The notes under the pieces are model-generated. The model had not been told where the DNA came from. It was given only the letters and a program-made list of their open reading frames with translations, and ran no database searches. From Gnetum montanum (taxonomy: Eukaryota; Streptophyta; Gnetopsida; Gnetales; Gnetaceae): a DNA stretch of 25,510 nt. This document shows positions 10,601 to 20,253 of the stretch, piece after piece. Location: the NCBI GenBank assembly GCA_015680685.1, contig MNCI01014373.1, positions 85,311 to 110,820 of the forward strand. Direction: 5' to 3'. Numbering within the stretch: the stretch's first letter is position 1; each line of letters opens with the position of its first letter. The position numbers and the translations under genes were made by a program.

Positions 10601-12651
10601 CATCACTCCAAATGATGGTCCGTCCATTGAAGACAAGATAATGCTTGGTGCAGAAAATGTATTTCAGTGAACAATTGACATTAATTAATAGAGTTGCTTA
10701 TAAACCTTGCAGCAGTTTAATTTTGTCTATACATTTAGGGATTCCACAACATCATTATCACTGATTAAATTTTCTTATGTTCGTTGAAGAGTTAACTTAT
10801 AAATTTCGTAGATGAAGCAGTAGTATGAAATCATAGAAGTTAGTGAAGTAAAATAAACTTGGCATAAGTATGGACAAGAACAAATAATTCATGATTTGCA
10901 CTCTATTGAAACTTTGATTTTTTTTTTTCATGGTAATAGGCTTCCCTTTCCAAAGTTGCTGAAAAAGAATTGATCGATGCAATTAGTAGGGCAAAGCATG
11001 GCAGTGCTGTATATTTCTGGGCACGAATGGATAAAGATGTCCGAGGGACTGAAGGCACTATTTCTCATCAACAGGACTTCTGGTCCTTTTGTGATGCTAT
11101 TAATGCAGGAATGTGCAGGTAAATATCAGCCAATATATTTTGGTTTATTTCGTGTATTTAGCCTAAAAAGAGGGGTTTTCATGCGTGATATTCCTAATAA
11201 GTTGTCATTTCCTTGTAATATTGAAGGTCTGTATTCTCTGGTTCATTCAAAAGCATGTACCACTTGCCTGAGGGCTGGAATCTGCTTCCACCCATGCCTG
11301 CTAATGGAGGTTTTTGGTCTGTGTCACATAGTTGGGCTATGCCCACTTCATCATTCTTGGAGTTCGTAATGTTTGCAAGGTAAGTCTTTAACGGCAAGGA
11401 AAACTTGTTGAAATACTACATCATCATAATAGCCTTGTCCCAACAAAATGCAAAATGGTATCCCTAACTGAGTTCTCTTTCACCATTCTCCTCTCAATGC
11501 GAGAAAAATTGGTTGAAAAATACCGATTACAAATAAATATACAGGTTTCAAATTTTAAATTTCAATATTTCTTTGTGCAGAATGTTTGTAGATTCTTTGG
11601 ATGCTCAGCATTATGAAGAACATTTCAATAATGGTACTTGTTGCTTAAGTGCCTCAAAGACACAGGTACAAAGCTATTTCTTGTAAGTTCTTTTTACAGT
11701 GGCAAAGTTTGTGGACACATCATTTCCAATTATTGACATTCACAACCTATTATCTTGCTTGAACGGCAAGAGTCCAAGAATAATATTATTGTGCTTCAAA
11801 TCTTCATCATCATAAACATCCTAGCCTTATGCCAATTATAAGGGATCATTTATATGACTTTTTCTGCACCATTCACTTATATTAAGAACCAAATTATATT
11901 TTTAATGTTATCTCCTTTGTTAATTTACTTGATTGCTGTTGCCCATCCTAGCCTTGTCCCAACAAAATAGGGTCTGCACATGAGTTCTAGCTAAATCCTG
12001 GTTTATTTGCAATTTCTTCATATCATCTTCAGTCATTTTTTCCTACATCTTTCCTGGTCTTCTTATTTGATGTTCTTTGCACATGCCCAAATCATCTAAG
12101 ATATCATTCCTGTTGCTTATCTGGAATCAAAGCCACTCCAAGTCTTCCTTTACTGTCTGTATTGTGCGATTTATCTCTTCTGGTATTGATGTGCACAAAA
12201 CTTCTTCCAGAGCAAGCACTGCTATTGCAGAATGTTGGAGTTGCTTGTGAATGTATGGGCATATCACAGTGGCCGAAGATTGGTATATGTGGATCCAGAA
12301 ACAGGTGTTATGCAAGAGCAACACAAGCTTGAGACTCGGAGGGGTCATATGTGGAGCAAGTGGTTCAATTTTGCCACTCTCAAGGCCATGGATGAGGATC
12401 TGGCAGAAGAGGCTGATTCTGATGCAACTGCTAAAAGATGGTTATGGCCTAACACAGGGGAGGTGTACTGGCAAGGTATATTTGAACGAGAGCGAAATCA
12501 CCGCAACCGTGTTAAGAAAATTAAGCAGATACGTTCCAGACAGAAGTTAGAAAGAATGCGTGGCAGACATAGACAAAAGTCTCTTGGCAAATACATCAGG
12601 CCTCAACAATCACAGCAAACCCAAAACCAAACCCAGACAGCAGTTTTGTAA
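4662..12651 (+). CDS. GT4-like Golgi glycosyltransferase (plant UDP-glycosyltransferase superfamily), 14 exons
   Basis: This is a predicted type II membrane glycosyltransferase with a GT-B fold, related to Arabidopsis At4g01210 and At5g04480; its substrate is not established. Exons: 4662-5213, 7001-7087, 7266-7375, 7530-7580, 7686-7845, 7964-8260, 8399-8599, 8708-9202, 9318-9527, 9916-10104, 10940-11118, 11227-11379, 11581-11665, 12211-12651. All introns are GT-AG and the joined frame has no stop. It encodes 1069 residues, close to the family's roughly 1030-1050. Visible parts are a Ser-rich and His-rich cytosolic tail, a signal anchor (86-105), an N-terminal Rossmann half (about 185-320) and a GT4 half (about 366-510) with an EX7E motif. 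A long plant-specific C-terminal region follows (PLCIYEPY, KNAWIGF, LELLVNVWAYHS) and ends in a basic tail. ATG 4662 has G at -3 and +4 and begins MGS as in homologues. ATG 4650 is in frame but weaker, and a TGA lies right before it. The exon 14 acceptor is ambiguous by 6 nt. Confidence 0.93.
4917..4976 (+). other. Signal-anchor membrane segment (residues 86-105)
   Basis: The 20 residues run from Ser-Ile-Trp-Phe-Trp to Cys-Phe-Met-Ala. They are strongly hydrophobic, preceded by Arg-Lys-Arg and followed by Glu. With an 85-residue N-terminal tail and no cleavable signal peptide, this predicts a single-pass protein with its N-terminus in the cytosol and its catalytic part in the Golgi lumen. The location is inferred from topology and from what is known of the Arabidopsis relatives. 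Confidence 0.8.
5214..7000 (+). other. Intron 1 (1787 bp)
   Basis: The donor is GTAAGT after a Leu codon and the acceptor is TTGCACAG; the phase is 0. It is by far the longest intron of the gene. I see no coding homology or clear transposon in it. The open frames at 5973-6176 and 6246-6522 are short and lack family features. The residues on either side (HLAL, then ACPDL) align with the family's LALV stretch, so no exon seems to be missing. Confidence 0.8.
8513..8539 (+). other. EX7E motif of the GT4 donor-binding half (Glu458 to Glu466)
   Basis: Exon 7 encodes two glutamates separated by seven residues (E-QGFPRIL-E), followed by AMSFGKPVI. This matches the EX7E signature of GT4-type retaining glycosyltransferases, whose first Glu is thought to aid catalysis and whose second binds the nucleotide-sugar ribose. 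Both glutamates are present, so the enzyme need not be an inactive relative. Confidence 0.75.
10310..10620 (+). repeat. Diverged tandem duplication in intron 10
   Basis: Two units of about 155 bp follow each other in intron 10 (10105-10939). Each starts GAGGYTCAATG (near 10314 and 10470) and passes through an AGGAGGGT or GGGAGGGT core. Each then runs through ACTTGAGAAA and CTTACCATCA to CCAAA or CTAAA. Similarity looks moderate, so the duplication is old. It does not reach the exons or splice sites. Confidence 0.6.
11405..11450 (-). repeat. 3' tail of an RTE-type LINE in intron 12
   Basis: AGCCTTGTCCCAACAAAAT (11431-11449) is identical to 11950-11968 in intron 13. To its left is a short CATCATCAT run, the position of the simple-repeat tail on a minus-strand insertion. 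The same 3' end (a GGGAC-AAGGCT type terminus followed by a trinucleotide tail) is common to plant RTE LINEs. The piece starts within 50 bp of the intron 12 donor. Confidence 0.55.
11800..12120 (-). mobile_element. Two RTE-type LINE 3' fragments in intron 13
   Basis: The first fragment starts with the CATCATCAT tail and TAGCCTTATGCC (about 11806-11843). The second starts near 11940 with CATCCTAGCCTTGTCCC. Read on the minus strand, the second encodes the C-terminus of an RTE reverse transcriptase. LR-stop-FGHVQR (stop in place of Trp, near 12070-12105) matches the family's LRWFGHV motif, and CADPILLGQG (about 11950-11985) matches its terminal VADP...G stretch. Stops throughout show it is dead. 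Insertion in intron 13 leaves exon 14 intact. Confidence 0.65.
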
Positions 12652-13286
12652 TAGATCTCCCTAACATGAATTCTCGTCTTCAAATCGTGAAGCTTGTCAG
12701 CCGGAACAAAGGTGAAAATGCACCAGAATTTAGTACTTGAATAATATGTTATCTTTATGTTTTTTTCCCTTTGCCAACTATTCGAGGTTGAGATTCTTAA
12801 TGTGTAGCTGTTTAAAATTGCAGTGAATTTGTGCAAGGAAAATCCCATGGGTCTGCTGACACCGTACAGAAGAATTCAAATTGAATCTGATGTGAAGTAA
12901 AAGTGTACTTTCTGTTAATGTCAGATTTTGCTGTGCAAGCTATTCAGCTTGCCTTTGAAATACAATCACGTACTAGCGAAATGTCCACCCCAGAATACAT
13001 GGATGAAGGCAAGTGTTAATTTTTTTGTGACAAATTCCAGGTTCCTTAAAAATCTAAGCAGCATTGATATGCTGTTTTATTCCAGGTCATTGAAACATCA
13101 ACTATGCAAGCTCGTTATTAAAAAAAGAAATTTTTTTTTGGGTGGGCCAAAAAAGTGAAACCCTTTACGAAGGAATTGGCTCTTGCACATAAGATGTAAT
13201 TCCTTAAATTCATATAGCTTCATCCTTGTAAAACAATAGAAACAATAGAACTTCAAGAGCTGTGTGAACAATGGCATTGTGTTTTA

Positions 13287-13309
13287 GGATCTTCCATTTT
13301 GGAAGATCC
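13287..13309 (+). other. Perfect 9-bp hairpin downstream of the gene
   Basis: GGATCTTCC (13287-13295), a 5-nt loop ATTTT, and GGAAGATCC (13301-13309) form a perfect stem about 640 bp after the stop codon. It might lie in or near the 3' UTR. No function can be assigned. Confidence 0.4.
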
Positions 13310-14999
13310 ATTCTTTGATGTGTAAAAAACATGCAAATGGAAAAGATTCTTCGAGTATTTCTCGTCTCACTGCTTTAACTTATATATTGGGAATTATGTA
13401 ACCTAAAATCACTGAACTTTTTCAATTGCTGGTTAAAAAATAAGAGGGTGTTTAACACGGATAATCATAATATGCCCATCTAAATTTAGTAACGCTATTC
13501 TCATTCTTTCATTCTTAAAGGGCAATTGCCAAAATATTTTTTTAAAAAAACAAAAGTTCATACGTACTGTTCTGTTCACGGTTACAGTCTGTACGCTCCA
13601 TGGAATACAAATATAGATTTATTAAAATAGTTTAATTTAGTGATTTAGCTGTTAAAAATACAGCGTGGATTAACATTTATGAAAAAAATAAAAAATATTT
13701 AAATATTTACTGTTTTCATTTAGTATATATAAACTTTGATGAAGTATTCTAATTCTACTTCAAAGGAGGACAGAAACTAATATAACTTTATAACATAGAA
13801 TGCATCAAGTCCTTGTGTAAAAACTAACATAACTCTCTTATAAAAGCAGTTTAGCATCATCCACATAAATGTAGAGTTCACTCCATTTAAATACACATCT
13901 AGTGTACTTATTCATTTGAGCTTATAATTCATCTAACTTCTTTGTTTCTTTATTTTTTCTTTATCCTAATTTTACTCTCAAACTTCTCTGTTTCATTATT
14001 TCTAAGTTTAATAATGACCTTACACTATTTGAGTACTACAACAAGAGTCAAAAGATTGTTTAAAGTGTTGTAATTTCTATAAAATGCCTAAGTTGCATGC
14101 TTTTGAAAAATCAAAAAAGTGTTGCACATGAGCTCAAAATGGATTAAAATTCTACTTGGAATTTAAAACACTCATTACTTTTATTTTTGGGCCCATAATA
14201 ATTATTGGTGCATTCTTTTATTTTCTGTATGTTTAATATTTCCTTTTTGGACCTTTATATATATGGGATGCTTTTATTGTTGTGGAAAGTACAAGTTGGA
14301 TTCTTAATTCAACAATAAAAAATTTGTATTTTAGTATATATTACTAATAATTGTTTAATTCAAAATTTATTTTCAAAATTTAAACTACAATAAGTATCAA
14401 AGCATGCATCTATGTAAGAGATCATGAAATTTTCAAATACCAAGTTTAAAGTTGAAAAACTTAATAGCAAAAATAATTTTGAATAATGGAAATTTAAAGT
14501 GCAAGACATACTCATTCAATAATGATTGCACAAGGCACTAGTAGGGAAGGTAAAGAAGCCTTCAAGGATGTTGGATGAAGATTGGGAAGATATATCTAAG
14601 GTTCAAAGTACCATTCGATTAAGCTTTGTAGATTAAGTTTCATTTAACATGGCCAAAGAGACATTAGTAGTTGCATAGGTGTCAAAACTAGTGAGTTTGT
14701 ACATGACCAAGTTCTTGATAAATAAATTGTATTTGAAATAAGAGCTATATATATTAAAATTGTCAAGGTAAGTAGCGAATCAATGATTAAAATCTATTTT
14801 TTAAAAAAAATTTAAATCTCTTAAAAATCTGAAAAATTGACAAGCCATAGGTCACGGTGAATGGCCAGTGGCCATGGTAAAGTACCACTAATCTTGGTGG
14901 TAAGTTGAAATAGAGAATAAATCAAAATTGAGTATCCCACAATGTTATTATGGGCCTTGGGGGAGTCGTTATAAATTTAACTTAAATTTTTAAATGACC

Positions 15000-15066
15000 A
15001 TTGGTTATGGTAAATGATAACTAGTCATGGTAAAGCTACAATTGGTCATGGTAAATGATCACTAGT
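15000..15066 (+). repeat. Two 26-bp near-identical direct repeats
   Basis: 15000-15025 and 15041-15066 both read ATTGGTYATGGTAAATGATM followed by ACTAGT or its equivalent, with two mismatches. A weaker related run (GGCCATGGTAAAGTACCACTA) occurs near 14869. It may be the edge of an unrecognised repeat. Confidence 0.5.
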
Positions 15067-15498
15067 ACTTTTTAAACTAAAAAAGTTTAATATCTCAAGT
15101 TTTATTTATTGAGAATTATTATCATTATTAACCTCAATGTGTGTAGTTACACTTGAAAAATATAAGACCATAACATGTTTTACATATATAAACTAACAAA
15201 TTATTAAGATAATAAGAGATGTGTTTGTTAGTGTGTGATTGTGCCTTTACAGAGTTGTGGGATAAAAAATGCTAATTACAAGATCTCTAACACATAGAAA
15301 ACACACATACACACAATCTAAGTATTAGTCTATGATCAATAATAGGTGATGATGGTAAGTCATAATAGTTAATATGTACTCCATATAATATTGATAGGAT
15401 TAATAAATGACCAAGTCTTATAAACTTATAACTTATCTAATACAAATATTAAAATTAGTATTGATTATAAAGGATAAATTAAGATAATTGATTCATCT

Positions 15499-15823
15499 TT
15501 GGAAATGATAATTAATGATAATAAAGATATCAATTCCAAAATGAGTGCAACTATAAAGTATGATACTAAAATGGCTTCCATTGCCTATGAGTATATTAAT
15601 GCAAATACCAAGCTTATAATTGAGCTAGAAAAAACTAAGATGAAAGAAGCAAAGCTACTCACAAAAAATAAAAAATCAAAGACAAAGTTAAGCTTTTAGA
15701 AGTAGATTTGCATGCTAGTAACATGGTACAACATAATCCTCTAACATCAACATACTGGAGGAAGTTGAATACCAAAAGAGAATTGACAATAAATACAAGG
15801 GAACAAAATGCTATAACAATATC
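15499..15823 (+). pseudogene. Unknown coding-like stretch interrupted by the solo LTR
   Basis: An open frame of 66 codons (15499-15699) rich in Lys, Thr and Ile, with EKTKMKEAKLL, reads like a coiled-coil segment. After a frame change it continues as MHASNMVQHNPLTSTYW and onward to 15823, where the LTR begins. Beyond the LTR (from 16616) a lysine-rich, stop-containing text continues. It may be a broken element or gene into which the LTR inserted. I do not recognise the family, and chance cannot be excluded. Confidence 0.3.
15819..15823 (+). repeat. Target-site duplication ATATC (left)
   Basis: ATATC directly precedes the LTR terminus TGATGAG and is repeated directly after the other terminus at 16616-16620. 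Five base pairs is the usual target-duplication length of Ty3/gypsy and copia elements. Confidence 0.85.
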
Positions 15824-16615
15824 TGATGAGTGGCGAGGTACCCCTACACTCAACCATACGAATATGAGCGTAACACGCGCGATTCGGTCGAACTCCGTAG
15901 ACTAAGTGCCTACACGCCTTATGGAACACTTAAGGTTAATCATTCGTTGTCTTCCCATACTTGTATTTGTCACGGTGTATGGTTAAGTAAGTCTAAGGTA
16001 TGTGATTTTTATAGGTTCTTTGTTTTATCTCCTATGCTAGTGAGGTGAAGGGTTGAAGAGACTAATTGACTAACTTTAACTAACTAACTAAGCCTTAATT
16101 AACCTAGCATCAGCATCCGTTCCCACAAACCATTCACACCCTGAACCAATGCAACCTTGGTTACCAAACGCTAGTCGTTGTTGGGATCACCAAGTGTAAC
16201 GCACGTGCTCAAAGTGGTCGTACTGAGGCACTTAACTAGGAGAGAAGGGTTGAGAGAGATTTAATGACTAATAAAGCGATTAAATGATAAACAGTAAATA
16301 ACAATAAATAAAATCCTATTTAGCCTATTCCATGCACTGCAAGGTTTATCCAAGAAGTTCGTCTTTATTGCCGTACACAAACATGTGTTCAGGTACAATA
16401 TTTGCTCGAATAAATATCCGTTCACTTTGGAGCTCCTACTGCGGGCACATGGAAAATATTCTATCTCTAAAGAGGTAAAACTACCAGAGTTTCGCTAAGG
16501 GTCTAGATCTAGATGGAAAACAAGGAAGAGCTGCCTCTTATTTATAGACTTGGCGGTGCACCGCGATATCGCATGGGATGCGATATCGCAGCCCATGCAA
16601 TATCGCGTCCCATCA
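15824..16615 (-). mobile_element. Solo LTR (family A), minus strand
   Basis: The element is 792 bp. On the minus strand it starts TGATGGGACGCG and ends CGCCACTCATCA, so TG...CA is kept, and it is bounded by the 5-bp duplication ATATC. No internal region adjoins either side, so it is a solo LTR left by recombination between the LTRs of a full element. The TATA box lies at 16540-16546 on the minus strand. It aligns along most of its length with the LTR at 1011-1929, with many transition differences, so the two insertions are old. It lacks the 81-bp tandem units found there. Confidence 0.9.
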
Positions 16616-16620
16616 ATATC
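16616..16620 (+). repeat. Target-site duplication ATATC (right)
   Basis: It is identical to 15819-15823 on the other side of the solo LTR. Joining the flanks at one ATATC gives the pre-insertion site. Confidence 0.85.
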
Positions 16621-19600
16621 TCTAGAGCGAATAAGAGATAATTGTGCTACAAGGAAATAGCAAGCTGATAAGCATCACATAAACAAGTTATTCTATAAGA
16701 TGAAAGCAAAGAAGTTCTATGGAGCTTGCAAAACATGATCCATATTGAATGAAATAGAAAAGAGTTCATTAATAAGGTAGAGTTGGGAGAGATGTTTAAG
16801 CTTTTCAAATAGTATGTTGAAGTAATAAGAGAGCCAAAAGCAAAGCAAGAATGAGAGGGAGTAGGAGAAGAAAGAGAATAACCAAAATCAAATTGATTTA
16901 TTCACATTGATTGGATTTTCAGATTTCTTTAAATCCCTAAAATAGACGTGAAAAGATAGATTAGGACAAACTAACACAACTTCAATTGAAGTGAAAGAAA
17001 GGTTAGTTAAGTTATAGAAAGAAAGTGAAAAAACATTAAAGAAGATATAAGAAGAAAGAGCAAGAGATAAGGGTAAGAGAAAGATGTTAATTAATACTTT
17101 GATCATTATAGAATTTTTATTTTAGTATGATGTAGAAATAATACTAATTGATTTGTTTTTGTCTTATACAAATGAAGGTGACAACAAAGTAGAAGGCATG
17201 CTAGGCAAAGGAACAAAAGATACAAATGAAAAAGAGATGTTGCCAAAAGAAGAAAAGAAGATTAAGTGATAGTAAAGAAATCTTATGTATTTGATGCAAA
17301 AAGAAAAGAAGATTTAATTATCCTAAAATAAATTGGGACATTCTATAAAAGATTTTGATAATATGGCTATTTTGTTGCTAAATAGCCATATCTTCAATGC
17401 ACTTGGTTGAAGCAGTTACATTGTGTAGAGTTAAAAGCCTTGGATAGACCAACTTGTTCTTAATATAATCATCCATAACTAATTCAAAGAAGTTAAAGTT
17501 TGACTGTTAGGAAAGGGATGTGTTAATTCCATTGTTGCTAAGATCCATCATGAAATAAATTTGACGATGAATTTTATGGGTGTTTTCTTAATAGATAGAA
17601 TTTTTTGAAGAGATCCTTCATTGGTAATGTTGTATTTGATGTGTTCCACACAATCAATGAAGTACTATTCAAGTGATGTAATGGAAGAAATGGCTTGCTA
17701 TTCTTCATATTCGACCATGTGTCTTAGCTCAAACTTGAAAATGTCAATGTTAAGTTTCCATTTGGTACATGAAACCATGTATTTGTGATGAGTCCTTTTA
17801 TCAGTAGATTCTTGACTCCTTTTTTATTTCCATGAGCATGCGGATCTTCATGTTGTATAGGAAATTGGAACTATATACTCCCATGATGAATTGTTGGAAA
17901 GGATAAAAGTGTTGGAGCTCTAATGAATATGATCTTAAGAACATGACTTAGATGTCTCAAAAATAGAATGAATAGATAAGAAACAAGGAAAATTGATGTT
18001 ACAACATATTTTTTTGTAAGACTAGTAAATTAACATTAGCGATTGTGACAATAACATCCCTAATTAATTGTTGAAGATAATATTAAAGGAAGAGGAAAGA
18101 TAATGTTAATATTATCCTAGAGTAGGAAATGATGCTAATAGTGAAAATGGAAAATAAAAAAGAGTATAAATTAACAAAAAGAGAAGACATAGAAGAATAA
18201 AAATATTAAACAAAGAATAAATAAAGTTTAAAAAAGTACTAGAAAGAATAAAGTACGATAACTACCTATGAACAAGAAAGAATACCATTGCTTCAAGGGT
18301 ATGCTTTTTAAATTATATATGGACTTAACTAATGATGTGAAATGATTAAAGTAATGAAAATGATAAAATAAAAAATTGGAGGTAGCTATGATAGAATAAA
18401 ATTTTGGTGAAGTCACATATGATAAAGAAAAAGATGATTTGAACGTACATTAAATAGGAAATAACAAAGAGAAAGATGATCTTCCTATATTAATAAAGAT
18501 GCAAAAAGAATTACAATAGATACCTTAAAAAAAGAAAAATAATAAATTAAAAATATTAATTCTTAGTGCTAGGAAACTAAGAACTTTACTCTTAGGTTGT
18601 TGGATGATAAAGAGAGATTTCGATGCATGAGTGTTAAGTAAAGTCCAGATGATACTATTAGGTAACATTAGCATCATTGAGCTAGTAACAATAACATTGA
18701 ATTTGACTTTAAAAGTCATAGTTAAAGATTGGTGGTTCAAGAAGAAACCAACAATATTTGTTAAGATAATAATATTGAAAAATGATTAATGATTGATGCT
18801 AAGGAAGAGATAACATTAGAAGTAAATTACTCTAAAATTCAATGGAGATGAAATAAGATTAATGATATTCAAAGATGTGAAATGATACGAGAGATCCACT
18901 ATTTATACTGAAGGATCTAAAATTTGTAGCCTTAAAATCATTAAAGAAGTGTTAATGTTGATGATACGTCAATGATGAAAGAATAATGATGTTGCCAGTA
19001 ATGACATTGACAATGATGTAAAGGCATTGATGTTGTTGAAAAGATTGAAAGTGATGGTAACAGTGACATCCATGTTAGACTATCACTTGAATTATTAGAA
19101 GGTAGAAGTCATGAATCTTGATGATGTAGCTAACGAAAATGATAAAGACTAAAATGATTAAGAGGAAGTGTCGATGAAGGTGATGTTGAACCATTAATTG
19201 TTATATCACTTCACTTTTTTGAGGAATATGAAGAGCTGAAATGAAAGAAGCAAATAACACTAATGTTAAACTATGATTAGAATCATCACCCCCAAGAGAT
19301 AATTAGTAGGAACTATAGAAGGTGGTGCAACACACATGAAGATAGAGAAGCAACTTGTAACCACATTTAGACTTTATGAGCATAAATACCAAGTTCATGA
19401 TGAAACTAAGAGAAAGCTAAAAGCTTAAACAATCAAGAAAGATGTTTAAGAAAACCAATTCATACATCAAAGAGATGTTGTAGAAGTCTTGGCACACCCA
19501 ATGAATGACTATGAGAAGTGCAAATAACTATTGGAAAATTTGGAGCATGAATGACATCTATTTACAACTTGGTTCATCAATGCCAACAAGGTCTTCCTAA

Positions 19601-20253
19601 CATTACCCTAATTGTGGGGTCTCCTATTCCCAACTAAATTGGCATAATATGCTTGAAGAAAAAGGGACCCATGGATGATGAAGAGCAATTCAATGCCATT
19701 AATAAAATATGGAAAAACAAGTGTAAGGAACTAATGGCATCAAGATTGTAAATTATGCTAGTCATTTTGTAAATTTTTAAACATTTGTATGATAATCATT
19801 CCATTTTTGTAGAAGTGGAAAATCATGTGAATTGAATTATCATGTGGCCCCATAATTTTATAATCAACTTCATTCATATTGTATAATCTAAGGATGAATT
19901 TTTTGATCCATCATAGAGGTACAATGAAGTTATAAAATTAAATGGAAAATGTTGCATCAGTGCATATACAGCATATCAACTTTTAGACCAATGCCAAATT
20001 TTGTTAATGTTTTCATTCTCAAACTCTAAAGTCAAAAAGTTAATTCTCTTTTGGTAAAAAAAAAACAACATTTGAGATTAAGTCCTTTTGAAGATAACTT
20101 ATGCTAAAGTCTATCATTTTATTATAATGTTTGCAAATAAAGTCTCATAACGTAACCTCAAATCCAATGTTTTTTCAATCGGTCTAATATTTCTCTAGTG
20201 AATCTAATTTTTTTCAGAAAATTTAATTTTTCTACAATAGATCTAATTTCTCT
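16621..20253. other. AT-rich gene-free region
   Basis: No frame longer than about 70 codons and no family signature is visible on either strand. The left part (16621-17330) is purine-rich with GAAAGA runs. The part at 18550-19230 is dominated by GATGAT-like imperfect trinucleotides. A perfect 12-bp inverted repeat sits at 17361-17391. It is probably an accumulation of old, unrecognisable repeats. Confidence 0.5.
17361..17391 (+). other. Perfect 12-bp inverted repeat
   Basis: ATATGGCTATTT (17361-17372), a 7-nt loop TGTTGCT, and AAATAGCCATAT (17380-17391) pair perfectly. No gene or transposon end is evident next to it. Confidence 0.5.

Larger units (their letters stand above)
12652..15480 (+). 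other. 3' flank and gene-free spacer
   Basis: The first few hundred bases after the stop at 12649-12651 probably contain the 3' UTR; I could not place a poly(A) site because no canonical AATAAA is obvious. Beyond about 13.4 kb the DNA is highly AT-rich with dense stops in all frames. Notable sites are a hairpin at 13287-13309 and a short direct repeat at 15000-15066. No gene is supported here. Confidence 0.6.

Noticed and set aside
15708-16048. Open frames crossing into the solo LTR
   Set aside because: They join flank and LTR sequence across the insertion site, so they are chimeric by chance.
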